Shown: positions 9,336 through 18,563 of the stretch, in pieces
How the letters are laid out: the number at the start of each line of letters is the position of its first letter
Numbering within the stretch: position 1 is the stretch's first letter
Source: Arthrobacter stackebrandtii
Lineage (GTDB): Bacteria; Actinomycetota; Actinomycetes; Actinomycetales; Micrococcaceae
Reading direction: 5' to 3'
Assembly (NCBI RefSeq): GCF_017876675.1
Contig: NZ_JAGIOI010000001.1
Span: 4,092,001-4,156,000 of the forward strand
Length of the DNA stretch: 64,000 nucleotides
Notes under the pieces: generated by a model
Database searches by the model: none
Seen by the model: only the letters and a program-made list of their open reading frames with translations
Told to the model about the DNA's origin: nothing
Program-made: the position numbers and the translations under genes

Positions 9336-10210
9336 TCCCCAGCGCATTTGACTATGCCGCGCCAACCACGGTCGAGGAGGCGCTGTCCCTGCTCGCCGGC
9401 GCCGACGCATCAGGTGACGACGTCAAGCTGCTCGCCGGCGGCCAGAGCCTGATCCCGGTCATGAAGCTGCGTATGGCCGACCCCTCCCTGGTGGTTGACC
9501 TGGGCAGGGTTGCCGGCCTTTCCGGCATCACGGACGACGGCGGATCCCTCACCATTGGTGCCATGACCCCGCACCACACGGTGGCCACGGACTCACTGGT
9601 GATGGCCCACGCGCCATTGCTCGCGCAGGCGGCGCAGACGGTGGCGGACCCACAGGTGCGCCACCGCGGCACCATTGGCGGGGCACTTGTCCACGCCGAC
9701 CCGGCCGGCGACATGCCCGCCCCGGTGCTGGCGCTGGACGCCACGTTCAACATCACCGGAACTAACGGCACACGCTCCGTGGCCGCCGCCGACTTCTTCC
9801 AGGGCTACTTCACCACGGCCGTGGAGGAGGGCGAGATCCTCACCAGCATCACGGTTCCGAAGTACACCGGGTGGGGCTCCCACTATGAGAAGTTCACGCG
9901 GGTCGCCCAGCAGTGGTCCATCGTGGCCGTGGCTGCCGCCATCAGGGTGGAAGGCGGCACAATCGCCGAGGCCCGGCTGGGGCTGACCAACATGTCCAGC
10001 GTGCCGCTGCGGGCAGCATCCACTGAGGCCGCGCTAGCCGGCTGCGAGCTGCGGGAGGATGCCATTGCGGCAGCCTGCGCGCATGCCGCGGATGGCACCG
10101 AGCCCGCCAGCGACCTCAACGGCGACGCCGCCTACCGGCGCCACCTCGCAACGGTGATGGCCCGGCGCGCGGTGCTGGCCGCCGTCGGACTTCACGGGCT
10201 GAAGGGGTAG
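9332..10210 (+). CDS. coxM: Molybdenum hydroxylase FAD-binding medium subunit, CoxM-like
   Basis: 292 residues starting at GTG 9332, which overlaps the coxL stop by 4 bases. The FAD-binding PCMH-type fold shows LAGGQSLIPVMKLRMADP and the second FAD motif RHRGTIGGALVHADPAGDMPA. A C-terminal CO dehydrogenase flavoprotein domain ends in YRRHLATVMARRAV. It passes electrons from the Fe-S subunit to a quinone or other acceptor. Gene order S-L-M differs from the M-S-L order of classical CO dehydrogenase operons and is common for form II sets. Confidence 0.92.
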   Translation: MIPSAFDYAAPTTVEEALSLLAGADASGDDVKLLAGGQSLIPVMKLRMADPSLVVDLGRVAGLSGITDDGGSLTIGAMTPHHTVATDSLVMAHAPLLAQAAQTVADPQVRHRGTIGGALVHADPAGDMPAPVLALDATFNITGTNGTRSVAAADFFQGYFTTAVEEGEILTSITVPKYTGWGSHYEKFTRVAQQWSIVAVAAAIRVEGGTIAEARLGLTNMSSVPLRAASTEAALAGCELREDAIAAACAHAADGTEPASDLNGDAAYRRHLATVMARRAVLAAVGLHGLKG

Positions 10211-10216
10211 ACGGAG

Positions 10217-10954
10217 ATGGAACTCAAGCACCACTTCACCGTGCCCACACCGCTGGAGGACACGTGGCACTCCTTCAACCAGCTGGAGGAGATTGCCCCG
10301 TGCTTTCCCGGCGCCACGCTGACCGGCGTGGAGGGCGACACCTTCACCGGCACGGTCAAGGTCAAGCTGGGGCCGATCGCCATGATGTATGCCGGGACCG
10401 GGCAGTTTCTGAGCCGCGACGAGGCGTCGCACACCGTGGTGATTGAGGCGCAGGGCAAGGACAAGCGCGGCAACGGCACGGCCGGTGCCACCGTGACGGC
10501 GGTGCTGTCGGCGGCCGGCAGCGGAACGCAGGTGGACGTGTCCACCGACATGAACGTCACGGGCAAGCCGGCACAGTTTGGCCGGGGCGTCATCCAGGAC
10601 ATCTCGGACAAGCTCCTGGAACAGTTTGTGCAGTGCGTCATCAAGAAGGCGGAGGAGCCGGAGGCGGCGGTGGAGGCGCCGGCCGGTTCCGTGCCGCCGC
10701 CGGTCGCCGCGGCCCCCGCGCCTGTCACCGCTGCCACGCCGGGCACGCCGGCGCCACCCGCCCCGCCGCAGGGCAGCAGTGAACCCAGGCACGCCGCTCC
10801 CCCGCCGCCCCATCCCGGGCCGCCCGCCGCTGCCGCCGAACTGGACTTGGGTTCGGCGATCCTTCCGGTGCTGGCCAAGCGGTTTGCCCCGCTGCTGGCT
10901 GCGGCAGCCGTTCTGGTGCTCGTCGTGGCCTGTTGCCGCAGAAGGCGCAAGTAG
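10217..10954 (+). CDS. coxG: CoxG-like SRPBCC protein with C-terminal membrane anchor
   Basis: 245 residues. Residues 1-150 are a CoxG/SRPBCC ligand-binding fold (MELKHHFTVPTPLEDTWH; CFPGATLTGVEGDTFTG). A proline/alanine-rich linker follows (about 155-210), then one hydrophobic helix and an arginine-rich tail (VLVLVVACCRRRRK) that should stay in the cytoplasm. CoxG proteins link CO dehydrogenase to the membrane and quinone pool. The linker and anchor seen here fit tethering of the CoxSLM complex. The gene starts 6 bases after coxM with a weak GGAG and ends the operon at a hairpin. Confidence 0.85.
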   Translation: MELKHHFTVPTPLEDTWHSFNQLEEIAPCFPGATLTGVEGDTFTGTVKVKLGPIAMMYAGTGQFLSRDEASHTVVIEAQGKDKRGNGTAGATVTAVLSAAGSGTQVDVSTDMNVTGKPAQFGRGVIQDISDKLLEQFVQCVIKKAEEPEAAVEAPAGSVPPPVAAAPAPVTAATPGTPAPPAPPQGSSEPRHAAPPPPHPGPPAAAAELDLGSAILPVLAKRFAPLLAAAAVLVLVVACCRRRRK

Positions 10955-10962
10955 CCAACCAC

Positions 10963-10989
10963 GTGGGCCGGCCATCACGGCCGGCCCAC
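10963..10989 (+). terminator. Terminator hairpin of the cox operon
   Basis: GTGGGCCGGCC (10963-10973) pairs perfectly with GGCCGGCCCAC (10979-10989) around loop ATCAC, 8 bases after the coxG stop. ACCTTT follows, a poor T-tract, as is usual in high-GC actinobacteria. Confidence 0.75.
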
Positions 10990-11649
10990 ACCTTTCGCCC
11001 CTCTTTCATTTTCATTCCCAACGCCCTCGCAGCAATGGCTGGTTTTTCCACGACGCCCGCGCAGCATTGGTCAACCTTTCCCGACTCTTGTTTCACTTGT
11101 GGCTCCACCATTGGTCCGGGCCGCCGAACCGGGGCCAAACCCGCCGCGCCTCCACGCCGCAATCACCGAACCGGGGTGAAGCTCGCGAGACAGGTGTAGG
11201 TAGCACGCCTATTTCGCGGGGTTGACCCATCTTCGGCGAAGCAGGGCCCGCGGCATGCGGTTTTGCCCCTTCCTCTGCGCGCGGCAGTGTGCCCAAGACC
11301 CGGTGGGCCGCAAAGTCTGCACCACCGCTTCCACGGAAGAGTCAGGCGGGCCGCTTCGCCCCGACGCCGTCGCATCAATGCTCACTTTCCTCCGGCTCGG
11401 TGCCACCCACGGCGGGTGTAGACTCTCACGCGTGTTGAATTTTTCTGCTGTTGCAAAGCCCTCAGGGCGTTTGGAGGTCGCCGGCATTTCCCAGGCCGGC
11501 GGCAGATAGCCCTGTCCCACCAGTGAATTGCGGCCCCTTAAGTGCAGCCGCCCGCCAGCCGCGCCTACGCCCGGCCGGCAACTCTCCACCACACCACACA
11601 GCCCGCGGCGGCACGCCCGCGCGGGCGGGACAGAATCGACACTTCAACC
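10990..11649. other. Gene-free region between cox operon and FBP gene
   Basis: About 660 bases without a convincing gene. Short open frames on both strands have arginine/proline-rich content and no motif. The direct repeat CCGAACCGGGG occurs twice near 11117 and 11167. No tRNA or riboswitch fold was recognised. The last part should contain the promoter of the FBP gene, but no clear -35/-10 pair can be picked. Confidence 0.5.
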
Positions 11650-12144
11650 ATGCTTCCCATGACCGAAAAACAAATTCGCGCCTCCTTCACCAACGCATCG
11701 ATGAGGGAGCGCAACAACCTGACCCTGCCGGAGGACTTTGAGTCCACCCGGTGGGAGGACCTTGACTTCATCGGCTGGCGCGACCGCAAGTACCCCGGCA
11801 TTGGCTACGTCATTGCCTGGGTTGACGGGACTGCCTCCGGACTGTTGTTCCGGCACGTCGAAGGCCGGATTCGTTCCCGGGCCCAATGCGCCTGGTGCGA
11901 GGACGTCACCCTGCCCAACGACGTCGTTTATTTCACCGCCAAACGACCCGGTGCCGCCGGCCGCAACGGCAACACGGTGGCCACCCTCATGTGCGCCAAC
12001 TTTGAATGCTCCACCAATGTCCGGCGGCCCGCGCCGCCGGCGTATGTTGGATTCGATGTTGACGCGGCGCGCCGGGAACGCATTGCCTCGTTGCAGTCCC
12101 AGGTCCATGACTTCATGGCAAGGATGCATGCCGAAACGGATTAG
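11650..12144 (+). CDS. FBP-domain treble-clef zinc protein
   Basis: 164 residues. It resembles actinobacterial FBP-domain proteins (C-terminal treble-clef fold related to FusB/EF-G-binding proteins). Zinc ligands are QCAWCEDV near 80 and LMCANFECSTNVR near 115. The N-terminal half has DFESTRWEDLDFIGWRD. Members of this family bind elongation factor G and can rescue it from fusidic acid; whether this one does is not shown. ATG 11650 and ATG 11659 (MLPMTEK) are both possible starts, and neither has a strong ribosome site. It stands alone and is convergent with the RidA gene. Confidence 0.75.
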   Translation: MLPMTEKQIRASFTNASMRERNNLTLPEDFESTRWEDLDFIGWRDRKYPGIGYVIAWVDGTASGLLFRHVEGRIRSRAQCAWCEDVTLPNDVVYFTAKRPGAAGRNGNTVATLMCANFECSTNVRRPAPPAYVGFDVDAARRERIASLQSQVHDFMARMHAETD

Positions 12145-12149
12145 TCCCT

Positions 12150-12190
12150 GGGTGGGGCACCAGGACACACTCTCCTGTGGTGTCCCACCC
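12150..12190. terminator. Bidirectional terminator hairpin
   Basis: GGGTGGG (12150-12156) pairs with CCCACCC (12184-12190), with further interrupted pairing inside (CACC/GGTG). It sits between the convergent stops of the FBP and RidA genes. Confidence 0.65.
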
Positions 12191-12198
12191 GGACAGTT

Positions 12199-12606
12199 TC
12201 AATCCAGCAGGGCCGTGGCCTCAATTTCCACGCGAAGGCCCGGCTCAAACAATTGCGCAACTCCTATCAGGGACGCCGGCGGCATGGGCAGCGTCAAGTT
12301 CGTGTCAGCCGCAGCCATTTCCACCCCCGCCATGAACCCCTCCATCTGGTCCGGGCTCCAGTCCGTGACATAAAACGTCAGTCTCACCACATCCTTGAAT
12401 CCGGCGCCGGCCGCTGCAAGCCCTTGGGCAACATTTCGCAGCGCCTGGGCAACTTGTGCAGCAAGCCCCGGCGGAACGTCCCGGCCATCCGACATGTGGG
12501 CAACCTGGCCGGCAACGTGGACCTGCCTGGTGCCCGTTCCGACGGCGACATGGTGGTACGGCGCATCCGGAACCAAGGCGGATGGACTCAAATACTGAAC
12601 TGGCAT
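12199..12606 (-). CDS. RidA/YjgF/UK114 family protein
   Basis: 135 residues. It has the RidA barrel with QVHVAGQVAH near the N-terminus, a central QVAQALRNVAQGLAAAG helix, VVRLTFYVTD and the C-terminal RVEIEATALLD strand. RidA enzymes hydrolyse reactive enamine/imine intermediates of PLP enzymes. The Arg normally found before the last strands (PARxxV) is not visible here (MPPASLIGV), so this member may belong to a non-deaminase Rid subgroup. It is divergent from the HxlR regulator with a 56-base shared promoter region, so joint control is likely. Confidence 0.8.
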   Translation of the reverse strand: MPVQYLSPSALVPDAPYHHVAVGTGTRQVHVAGQVAHMSDGRDVPPGLAAQVAQALRNVAQGLAAAGAGFKDVVRLTFYVTDWSPDQMEGFMAGVEMAAADTNLTLPMPPASLIGVAQLFEPGLRVEIEATALLD

Positions 12607-12625
12607 GGTCTGCTCCCTTGATGAC

Positions 12626-12655
12626 CCTGCAGGATTGCAGGTATAAAACATATAC
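12626..12655. promoter_or_regulatory. Candidate HxlR operator between RidA and HxlR genes
   Basis: Two adjacent inverted repeats lie here: CCTGCA-GGAT-TGCAGG (12626-12641) and GTATA-AAACA-TATAC (12641-12655). The AT-rich second one stands out in GC-rich DNA, ends 7 bases before the HxlR ATG, and has the size of known HxlR/YodB operators. Binding is inferred. Confidence 0.5.
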
Positions 12656-12662
12656 TTGGTGC

Positions 12663-13067
12663 ATGGAAGTCACTGCAACGAAACCTGGTTCCCCCGGGGA
12701 GACCCCCGCAGAGGTCATGACGATCTCCATGGCACACAGGGAGCTGCTTGATCAAGTACTGGACAAGTGGTCCCTGCAGGTCCTCGCGGAGCTGTGCACG
12801 GCCCCGCAGCGGTTCAATGAACTGCGCCGCGCCATTCCGGCAGTCAGCCAAAAGTCACTGACGAACACGTTGCGGCGGCTGGAGCGCAACGGCGTGGTTG
12901 AGCGGCTGGTCATCTCGTCGCGCCCCGTGGCCGTGGAGTACCGCATCACTCCGCTGGGCAAGACCATGCGGGACCCCATTGACAGGCTTCTTGAATGGGC
13001 GGCACAGCACATGATGGACATTGAAAGGGCTCGGGACCGGTTTGAGGGACTCGATCCCGGGCGCTGA
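12663..13067 (+). CDS. HxlR-family winged-helix regulator
   Basis: 134 residues. HxlR domain: LLDQVLDKWSLQVLAEL, QRFNELRRAIPAVSQKSLTNTLRRLERNGVVER and VAVEYRITPLGKTM. HxlR proteins are dimeric winged-helix factors that often sense aldehydes, quinones or oxidants; no N-terminal sensing Cys is present here. ATG 12663 follows the AT-rich palindrome. It probably controls itself and the divergent RidA gene. Confidence 0.88.
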   Translation: MEVTATKPGSPGETPAEVMTISMAHRELLDQVLDKWSLQVLAELCTAPQRFNELRRAIPAVSQKSLTNTLRRLERNGVVERLVISSRPVAVEYRITPLGKTMRDPIDRLLEWAAQHMMDIERARDRFEGLDPGR

Positions 13068-13221
13068 TGAATCCGGTGCTGCGGCAGGAAAGCAACCGAT
13101 CAGCAGGCGCAGCGTTCCGAGTGTGGGACTTGGCGGGCGCGCCCCCTCCGTGGCTGGCGTCACACTGGCGTAGAGTTGATTGAACACGCACATTCTAGGT
13201 ACGGGACTCTCACTAAAGCGC

Positions 13222-15117
13222 ATGGCGAACCACGACACGACCCTCTTTTCATCCCTGGCCCGCATCGGACCGCAACTAAGACCCATCATGTGGCGGCTCA
13301 TCTTCGGGCTCCTTTCGGCGCTCGCCGCAAGCGTCGTGGCGCTGGCCATCCCGCAGGTCTACCGCGTCCTCGTCAACAACGCCCTGCAACCTGGAAACGG
13401 CACAGGCGCATTGTGGCTGGGGACCGCCGTCGTGCTGGTCCTTGGCATCATGGAGGCCTGGCTGCTGGTGCTGCGCCGGCAGCTGGTGATCGTTCCCGCC
13501 ACCACGGTGGAAACACGCATGCGCACCAGTTTCTACCGCCACCTGCAAAACCTCTCCGTGGAATTCCATGACCGCTGGGGCTCCGGCCAGCTGCTCAGCC
13601 GCGCCATGAGCGACCTCAACTTCATGCGCCGCTGGATGGCATTCGGTGCCATCATGCTGGTGGTGACGGCCCTGACCGTGGCCATCGGCGTGGCGCTGAT
13701 GTTTTCGATGAGCTGGGAGCTTGGCCTGATTTTCCTGGCGGCAGCCGTGCCGATCGTGATTTTCGGTTTCACCTTCCGCCGCTCGTACGGCCAGGCCAGC
13801 CGCAGGAGCCAGGACCAGGCCGGCGACCTTGCCACGGTGGTGGAGGAATCCGTCCACGGCATCCGCGTGCTGAAGGCGTTTGGCCGCGGCAGGGAGGCGC
13901 TTGATTCCTTTGCCGGGCAGGCGCAGGAGCTCCAGGCCACAGAAATCCACAAGGCCAAGTCGCTGGCCACCTTCTCCCTGGTGGTCACCCTGCTGCCCGA
14001 GCTGGCGCTGGCCGCGGGCCTCGTGGTGGGCATTCTGCTGGTACACGCCGGCAGGCTCGACGTCGGCACCCTTGTTGCGTTTTTCGCCACCGCCGCCGTG
14101 GTGGCCGGGCCGGTGGAATCCATGGGGCCACTGCTGTCCATGACGCTGACCGCCAAGACTGCGTTGGATCGGCACTTTGAGGTCATGGACGCCGAAAGCA
14201 CCATCACCGATCCGGAAGAGCCGGTCCATCTGGGCGCAGTGCGCGGAACCCTGGAATTCCGGGACGTCCACTTCCGCTTCCCCGACACCCCGGAGGGCAC
14301 GGCCGACCTGCTCAACGGCATCGACCTGGAACTGCGGGCCGGGGAGACCATGGCCCTGGTGGGCGTCACCGGCAGCGGCAAGAGCACGCTGCTGAACCTG
14401 GTCCCCCGCCTGTTCGACCCCACCGGCGGGGCGCTCCTGCTGGACGGGGTGGACATCCGGCGCATCCCTTTGGCAGAACTGCGCACCCACGTCTCCGTGG
14501 CCTTCGAGGACACCACGCTGTTCTCCAACTCGGTGCGAGAGAACGTGCTGCTGGGAGCGGCCGACCACCCGGGCCTCTCCGCCGACGAGGTGCTCGAACA
14601 GGCGCTCGACGTGGCACAGGCCGGCTTTGCCCACACCCTGCCCCAGGGCGTTGACACCCTGATTGGCGAGGAAGGGCTCAGCCTGTCCGGCGGCCAGCGC
14701 CAGCGCATCGCCCTGGCCCGCGCCATTGCGGCGAAGCCGGCCGTGCTGGTGCTCGACGACCCCCTGTCTGCCCTGGACGTGAACACGGAGGAGCGCGTGT
14801 CGCGGCGGCTGCGCCAGGTGCTGGAGGGCACCACCACGCTGATTGTGGCCCACCGCCCGTCCACTGTCGCCATGGCGGACAGGGTGGCACTGCTGCAGGA
14901 CGGGCGGATTACGGCCGTAGGCACACATGCGGTACTGCTGGCCGGAAACGACCACTACCGTTACGTCCTGGCCAGCCTGGACACCGAGCCCAAGGACCTT
15001 GACAGCGGGCTCGACGACGAACTGCCGGACGACCTTGGCACCGGGCCGCTGCCCGTCGCGGTGCGCACCGGCGCACCCAACCCGGCCGCAACCACTTCAA
15101 AGGGGACCAAAGCATGA
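13222..15117 (+). CDS. ABC exporter half-transporter with degenerate ATP site
   Basis: 631 residues: an N-terminal six-helix exporter domain (about 15-320) and an ATP-binding domain. Walker A is [13 protein letters not shown], the signature [16 protein letters not shown] and Walker [13 protein letters not shown]. The second acidic residue is Asp instead of the catalytic Glu, the mark of the degenerate site in heterodimeric exporters (TM287/288 type). The next gene has the normal Glu and overlaps by 4 bases, so the two should form a heterodimer. The exported substrate (drug, lipid or peptide) cannot be told. I use ATG 13222; a TTG at 13180 is an alternative. Confidence 0.9.
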   Translation: MANHDTTLFSSLARIGPQLRPIMWRLIFGLLSALAASVVALAIPQVYRVLVNNALQPGNGTGALWLGTAVVLVLGIMEAWLLVLRRQLVIVPATTVETRMRTSFYRHLQNLSVEFHDRWGSGQLLSRAMSDLNFMRRWMAFGAIMLVVTALTVAIGVALMFSMSWELGLIFLAAAVPIVIFGFTFRRSYGQASRRSQDQAGDLATVVEESVHGIRVLKAFGRGREALDSFAGQAQELQATEIHKAKSLATFSLVVTLLPELALAAGLVVGILLVHAGRLDVGTLVAFFATAAVVAGPVESMGPLLSMTLTAKTALDRHFEVMDAESTITDPEEPVHLGAVRGTLEFRDVHFRFPDTPEGTADLLNGIDLELRAGETMALVGVTGSGKSTLLNLVPRLFDPTGGALLLDGVDIRRIPLAELRTHVSVAFEDTTLFSNSVRENVLLGAADHPGLSADEVLEQALDVAQAGFAHTLPQGVDTLIGEEGLSLSGGQRQRIALARAIAAKPAVLVLDDPLSALDVNTEERVSRRLRQVLEGTTTLIVAHRPSTVAMADRVALLQDGRITAVGTHAVLLAGNDHYRYVLASLDTEPKDLDSGLDDELPDDLGTGPLPVAVRTGAPNPAATTSKGTKA

Positions 15118-17054
15118 GCCGCAGGGACAAGCGCAGGCAAGGTCCGGCGTCGGCCGTCTCCGTGGATGCGCGCAACGCAGAGACGGCGCAGGGCACCGCC
15201 GGCGAGGACCGGGTGGAGCTGAGCCGGGCCGACAGCAAGGCCGTGCGGCAGCGTTCCGTCAGGCTGCTGCGCACCCTGCTGCGCCCGGTCCGCGTCAGAT
15301 TTGGCATCACCGTGGCGCTGGTGGTGCTCTCACAGGCGGCGAAGGTGGCCGGGCCGCTGCTGATCGCGTTTGGGATCGATTCCGCACTGCCGGCACTGGA
15401 CGACGGCGACTGGCTGCCCCTCGCGCTCACGGGCGGCGGCTACGTGGTGGCGGCCCTGGCCGCATCGTGGCTGACTGCCGCGTACCTGACGGCGACGGCG
15501 CGTTTGAGCCAGGCGATGCTGCTGGACCTGCGCATCCAGGTGTTTAGGCACACGCAGCGCCTCAGCATGGAATTCCACGAAAATTACACGTCGGGGCGCA
15601 TCATTTCCCGCCAGACCTCCGACCTTGAGGCGCTGCGGGAGCTGCTGGATTCGGGCATCTCCTCACTCGCGTCGGGTCTGGTGTTCATGGTGCTCACGGC
15701 CGCGTCCATCTTCGCGCTGGACTGGGTGACTGGCCTTTTGGTGCTGCTCTCCGGCGTGCCCATGTACTTCCTTTCGCGCTGGTACCAGGTCCGCTCCCAG
15801 GCGGCCTACCGCTCCTCGCGGGTGGTCTCGGCGCGGCTCATCGTGCACTTCATCGAGACCATGACCGGTATCCGGGCGGTCAAGGCGTTCCGCCGCGAGG
15901 AGGACAACGCCGCCCGCTACGACGAGCTGGCTGAGGACTACCGCCGGGTCACTGTCCGCTCCATCAACCTCAACGGCGTGTTCCAGCCCGGCCTGGTGCT
16001 GATTGGGAACATCGCGGTGGCCGCCGTGTTGCTGGCCGGCGGCTACCGCGTGCTCGGCGGGGCGCTCGAGGTGGGCGCGCTGCTGGCGCTGCTGCTGGCG
16101 ACGAAGCGCTTCTTCCAGCCGGTGAGCCAGATGGCCATGTTCTACAACTCCTTCCAGTCGGCGCAGGCTGCGCTGGAGAAGGTGTCCGGGCTGCTGGAGG
16201 AGGTGCCCACGGTCCGGCCGCCGCGCAATCCCGTCCCGCTCCCGCACGCCCGCGGCGACATCCGCTTCACCGGCGCCGAGTTCGGCTACGGCGACGGGCC
16301 GGTCATCCTGCCGCACCTGGACCTGCACATCCCTGCCGGGCAGACCGTGGCCGTGGTGGGTGCCACCGGTGCCGGAAAGTCCACCCTGGCCAAGCTGATG
16401 GCCCGCTTCTATGACGTACGTTCCGGTTCCCTGGCGCTCGACGGCGTGGAGTTGCGTGAGCTCTCCACCGACGACCTGCGCCGTGCGGTGGTCATGGTGA
16501 CGCAGGAGGCGTTCCTGTTCAGCGGCACCGTGGCAGACAACATTGCGCTGGGCCGGCCGTCGGCCACGCGGGCCGAGATTGAGGCCGCCGCCCGCGACGT
16601 CGGCGCCGACGAGTTCATCCGCGCCCTGCCCGACAGCTACGACACCGACGTCAACAAGCGCGGAGGGCGCGTCTCCGCCGGGCAGCGCCAGCTCATCTCC
16701 TTCGCCAGGGCGTTCCTGGCCAACCCGGCAGTGCTGATACTGGATGAAGCCACCTCCTCCCTGGACATCCCCTCCGAGCGCCTCGTGCAGGAGGGCCTGC
16801 ACCGGCTCCTCGGTTCCTCCGCCGGCGGCGGTGGCGCAGCGGCTCCCGCCACAGGCAGCGCGGGCGGCACAAGGCACGATGGCGCCCGGACAGCCGTTGT
16901 CATTGCCCACCGGCTCTCCACCGTGGCCATCGCGGACCGGGTCCTGGTGATGCACGACGGCCGCATCGTGGAGGACGGCTCCCCCGCCGAGCTGCTCGCC
17001 GGCGGAGGTCGTTTCGCGGACCTCCACGGCGCGTGGCAGGATTCCCTCGTCTGA
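15114..17054 (+). CDS. ABC exporter half-transporter with canonical ATP site
   Basis: 646 residues. A 60-residue charged N-terminal tail precedes the six-helix domain (about 60-370) and the nucleotide-binding domain. Walker A is [13 protein letters not shown], the signature [14 protein letters not shown] and Walker [14 protein letters not shown] with the catalytic Glu; the H-loop is [11 protein letters not shown]. Between Walker B and the H-loop an inserted glycine/alanine-rich stretch ([18 protein letters not shown]) is unusual for this position. It is translated together with the preceding half-transporter through an ATGA overlap. Confidence 0.9.
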   Translation: MSRRDKRRQGPASAVSVDARNAETAQGTAGEDRVELSRADSKAVRQRSVRLLRTLLRPVRVRFGITVALVVLSQAAKVAGPLLIAFGIDSALPALDDGDWLPLALTGGGYVVAALAASWLTAAYLTATARLSQAMLLDLRIQVFRHTQRLSMEFHENYTSGRIISRQTSDLEALRELLDSGISSLASGLVFMVLTAASIFALDWVTGLLVLLSGVPMYFLSRWYQVRSQAAYRSSRVVSARLIVHFIETMTGIRAVKAFRREEDNAARYDELAEDYRRVTVRSINLNGVFQPGLVLIGNIAVAAVLLAGGYRVLGGALEVGALLALLLATKRFFQPVSQMAMFYNSFQSAQAALEKVSGLLEEVPTVRPPRNPVPLPHARGDIRFTGAEFGYGDGPVILPHLDLHIPAGQTVAVVGATGAGKSTLAKLMARFYDVRSGSLALDGVELRELSTDDLRRAVVMVTQEAFLFSGTVADNIALGRPSATRAEIEAAARDVGADEFIRALPDSYDTDVNKRGGRVSAGQRQLISFARAFLANPAVLILDEATSSLDIPSERLVQEGLHRLLGSSAGGGGAAAPATGSAGGTRHDGARTAVVIAHRLSTVAIADRVLVMHDGRIVEDGSPAELLAGGGRFADLHGAWQDSLV

Positions 17055-17143
17055 CCTCCGCTGCTGCCGGCGGCTGCCAGGCCCGACGGCGGCCTACCTG
17101 CGGCGGGTGGGCCGGGCGCCGTCGTGCTGAAGCCCGGGCCAAG

Positions 17144-17232
17144 CGTGCTGTTCTGCGCAACGCTGGCGGCTGGCACGACGCGGAGCGCTGTTATGCGTCA
17201 CGCCGGCACCAAGCTCCGCGCAGAACAGCACG
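17144..17232. repeat. Long inverted repeat between convergent genes
   Basis: CGTGCTGTTCTGCGC (17144-17158) is the exact reverse complement of 17218-17232. The 59-base middle contains a smaller stem (GACGC/GCGTC) and a diverged direct copy of the arm (GCGCTGTTATGCGTCACGC near 17185). It lies between the ABC exporter and ECF42 stops. It may be a bidirectional terminator or a small repetitive element; the nested arms make a simple terminator less likely. Confidence 0.7.
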
Positions 17233-17258
17233 GTCGCTGCACTGCGCTGAGGGCAGGT

Positions 17259-18563
17259 TCACGCGGGGCCCATGTCCGCCGCACGGCGCAGCAGGTAGTC
17301 CCGCACCCCTGGACGGCTGGCCATGTCGGCAGCGGCGGCGAACTCGGCAGATGCTTCAGCCCTGCGGCCCGCCCCGGCCAGCAGCTCAGCCCGTGCCGCA
17401 TGGTAGGGCTGAAAACGTTCGACGGCGGAGCGCACCTCCCAAGGTGCACCGTCGCCTATGCGCTCAATCGCCGAAAGTCCCGCTGCGGGCCCATCGACCC
17501 TGCCGATGACGGCCGCCAGGGCCACACGCGCGCCCAGTCCCGGAGCCACAGCCACCAGCGCGGTGTAGAGGGTTCGCAGCGCATACCAGTCCGTGGCACC
17601 GGTGCGGGCGCGGGCGCAGTGGACGGCCTGGATGGCAGCCTCGAGCTGGAACCGGCCGGGTGCACTGCCCGGCGTGACAGTGGACGCCGCACGCCGCAGC
17701 AGTGCGTCACCCTCGGCCATCATGCGGGCATCCCACATGCCGGGGTCCTGTTCGTCGAGCGGAAGGTAGGCGGGCACCGGGCCGGCGGGGACTCGTTCCG
17801 ACCCCGTCCGGCCCCGGTCCCTTGCCACGGAAAGGGTGATGAGTGCGGCCAGTCCCCATGCCTCGGACTCGCCGGCCAGCAGCCGAGCCAGGGTCCGGGC
17901 CAGGTATTGGGCCTCCCCGCGCAGATCGACTTCAGCTCCACCCATGCCCGGCCCGTCCTGGTCCCATGCCATGGCGTAGCAGCCATAGACCGCCTCGAGC
18001 ACGGCGGGCAGCCGCTCCGGCATGGCCTGGCGCCCGGGAACCACGAACGGAATGCGGGCTTCCTTGATCCGCCGCTTCGCCCGCACCAGTCGCTGGGCCA
18101 TGGCGGAGGCGGGGACGTTGAATACGGCAGCGATCCGGGCGGCGTCGAGGCCCAGTACGGTTTGCAGCATGAGCGGGGTGCGCACGGCCGGGTCGATCGC
18201 GGGATGGGCGCAAACGAACAGCAGTTCCAGCCGCCTGTCGCCGATGGCGTCCACCTCGACCTCCTCGAGGCGTTCATCCGGGGCTCCCAGCCGGTCCGCA
18301 GCCTCCAGGGGAGCCAACGAGCGCCGGTAGGCAGACTTCCAGGAATCCCGCTGCCGGTTGCGCGCCACCGTCAGCAGCCAGGCCTCCGGGTTGCGGGGCA
18401 CCCCGCCGGCAGGCCAGCTGGCCAACGCCTGCTCATACGCTGCAGAGAGCGCATCCTCGGAGCCCGCCAAATCGCCTGTCGGCGCCGCGAGCAGTGCGAG
18501 CAGGCGGCCATGCGAGGCGCGTGCCGTCCGCCCGGCGACCCCCCACGCCTCCCCTCCGCTCAC
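17259..18563 (-). CDS. ECF42-type sigma factor with C-terminal helical extension
   Basis: 434 residues, about twice the length of a simple ECF sigma factor. Region 2 (EDALSAAYEQALASWPAGGVPRNPEAWLLTVARNR) and region 4 (LMLQTVLGLDAARIAAVFNVPASAMAQRLVRAKRRI) are followed by about 240 residues of TPR-like helices, ending in YHAARAELLAGAGRRAEASAEFAAA. This is the ECF42 group, which works without an anti-sigma factor and sits next to DGPF proteins. GTG 18563 overlaps the stop of the upstream DGPF gene (GTGA), which decides the start. Targets are usually the DGPF genes themselves and stress or antibiotic responses. Confidence 0.85.
   Translation of the reverse strand: MSGGEAWGVAGRTARASHGRLLALLAAPTGDLAGSEDALSAAYEQALASWPAGGVPRNPEAWLLTVARNRQRDSWKSAYRRSLAPLEAADRLGAPDERLEEVEVDAIGDRRLELLFVCAHPAIDPAVRTPLMLQTVLGLDAARIAAVFNVPASAMAQRLVRAKRRIKEARIPFVVPGRQAMPERLPAVLEAVYGCYAMAWDQDGPGMGGAEVDLRGEAQYLARTLARLLAGESEAWGLAALITLSVARDRGRTGSERVPAGPVPAYLPLDEQDPGMWDARMMAEGDALLRRAASTVTPGSAPGRFQLEAAIQAVHCARARTGATDWYALRTLYTALVAVAPGLGARVALAAVIGRVDGPAAGLSAIERIGDGAPWEVRSAVERFQPYHAARAELLAGAGRRAEASAEFAAAADMASRPGVRDYLLRRAADMGPA

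Noticed and set aside
7197-9410. Long open frame on the minus strand opposite coxL (737 codons)
   Set aside because: Typical mirror frame of a GC-rich gene; Gly/His/Arg-rich, no motif, while the plus strand holds full coxL motifs.
11222-11509. 95-codon plus-strand frame before the FBP gene
   Set aside because: No ribosome site, no motif, and biased composition.
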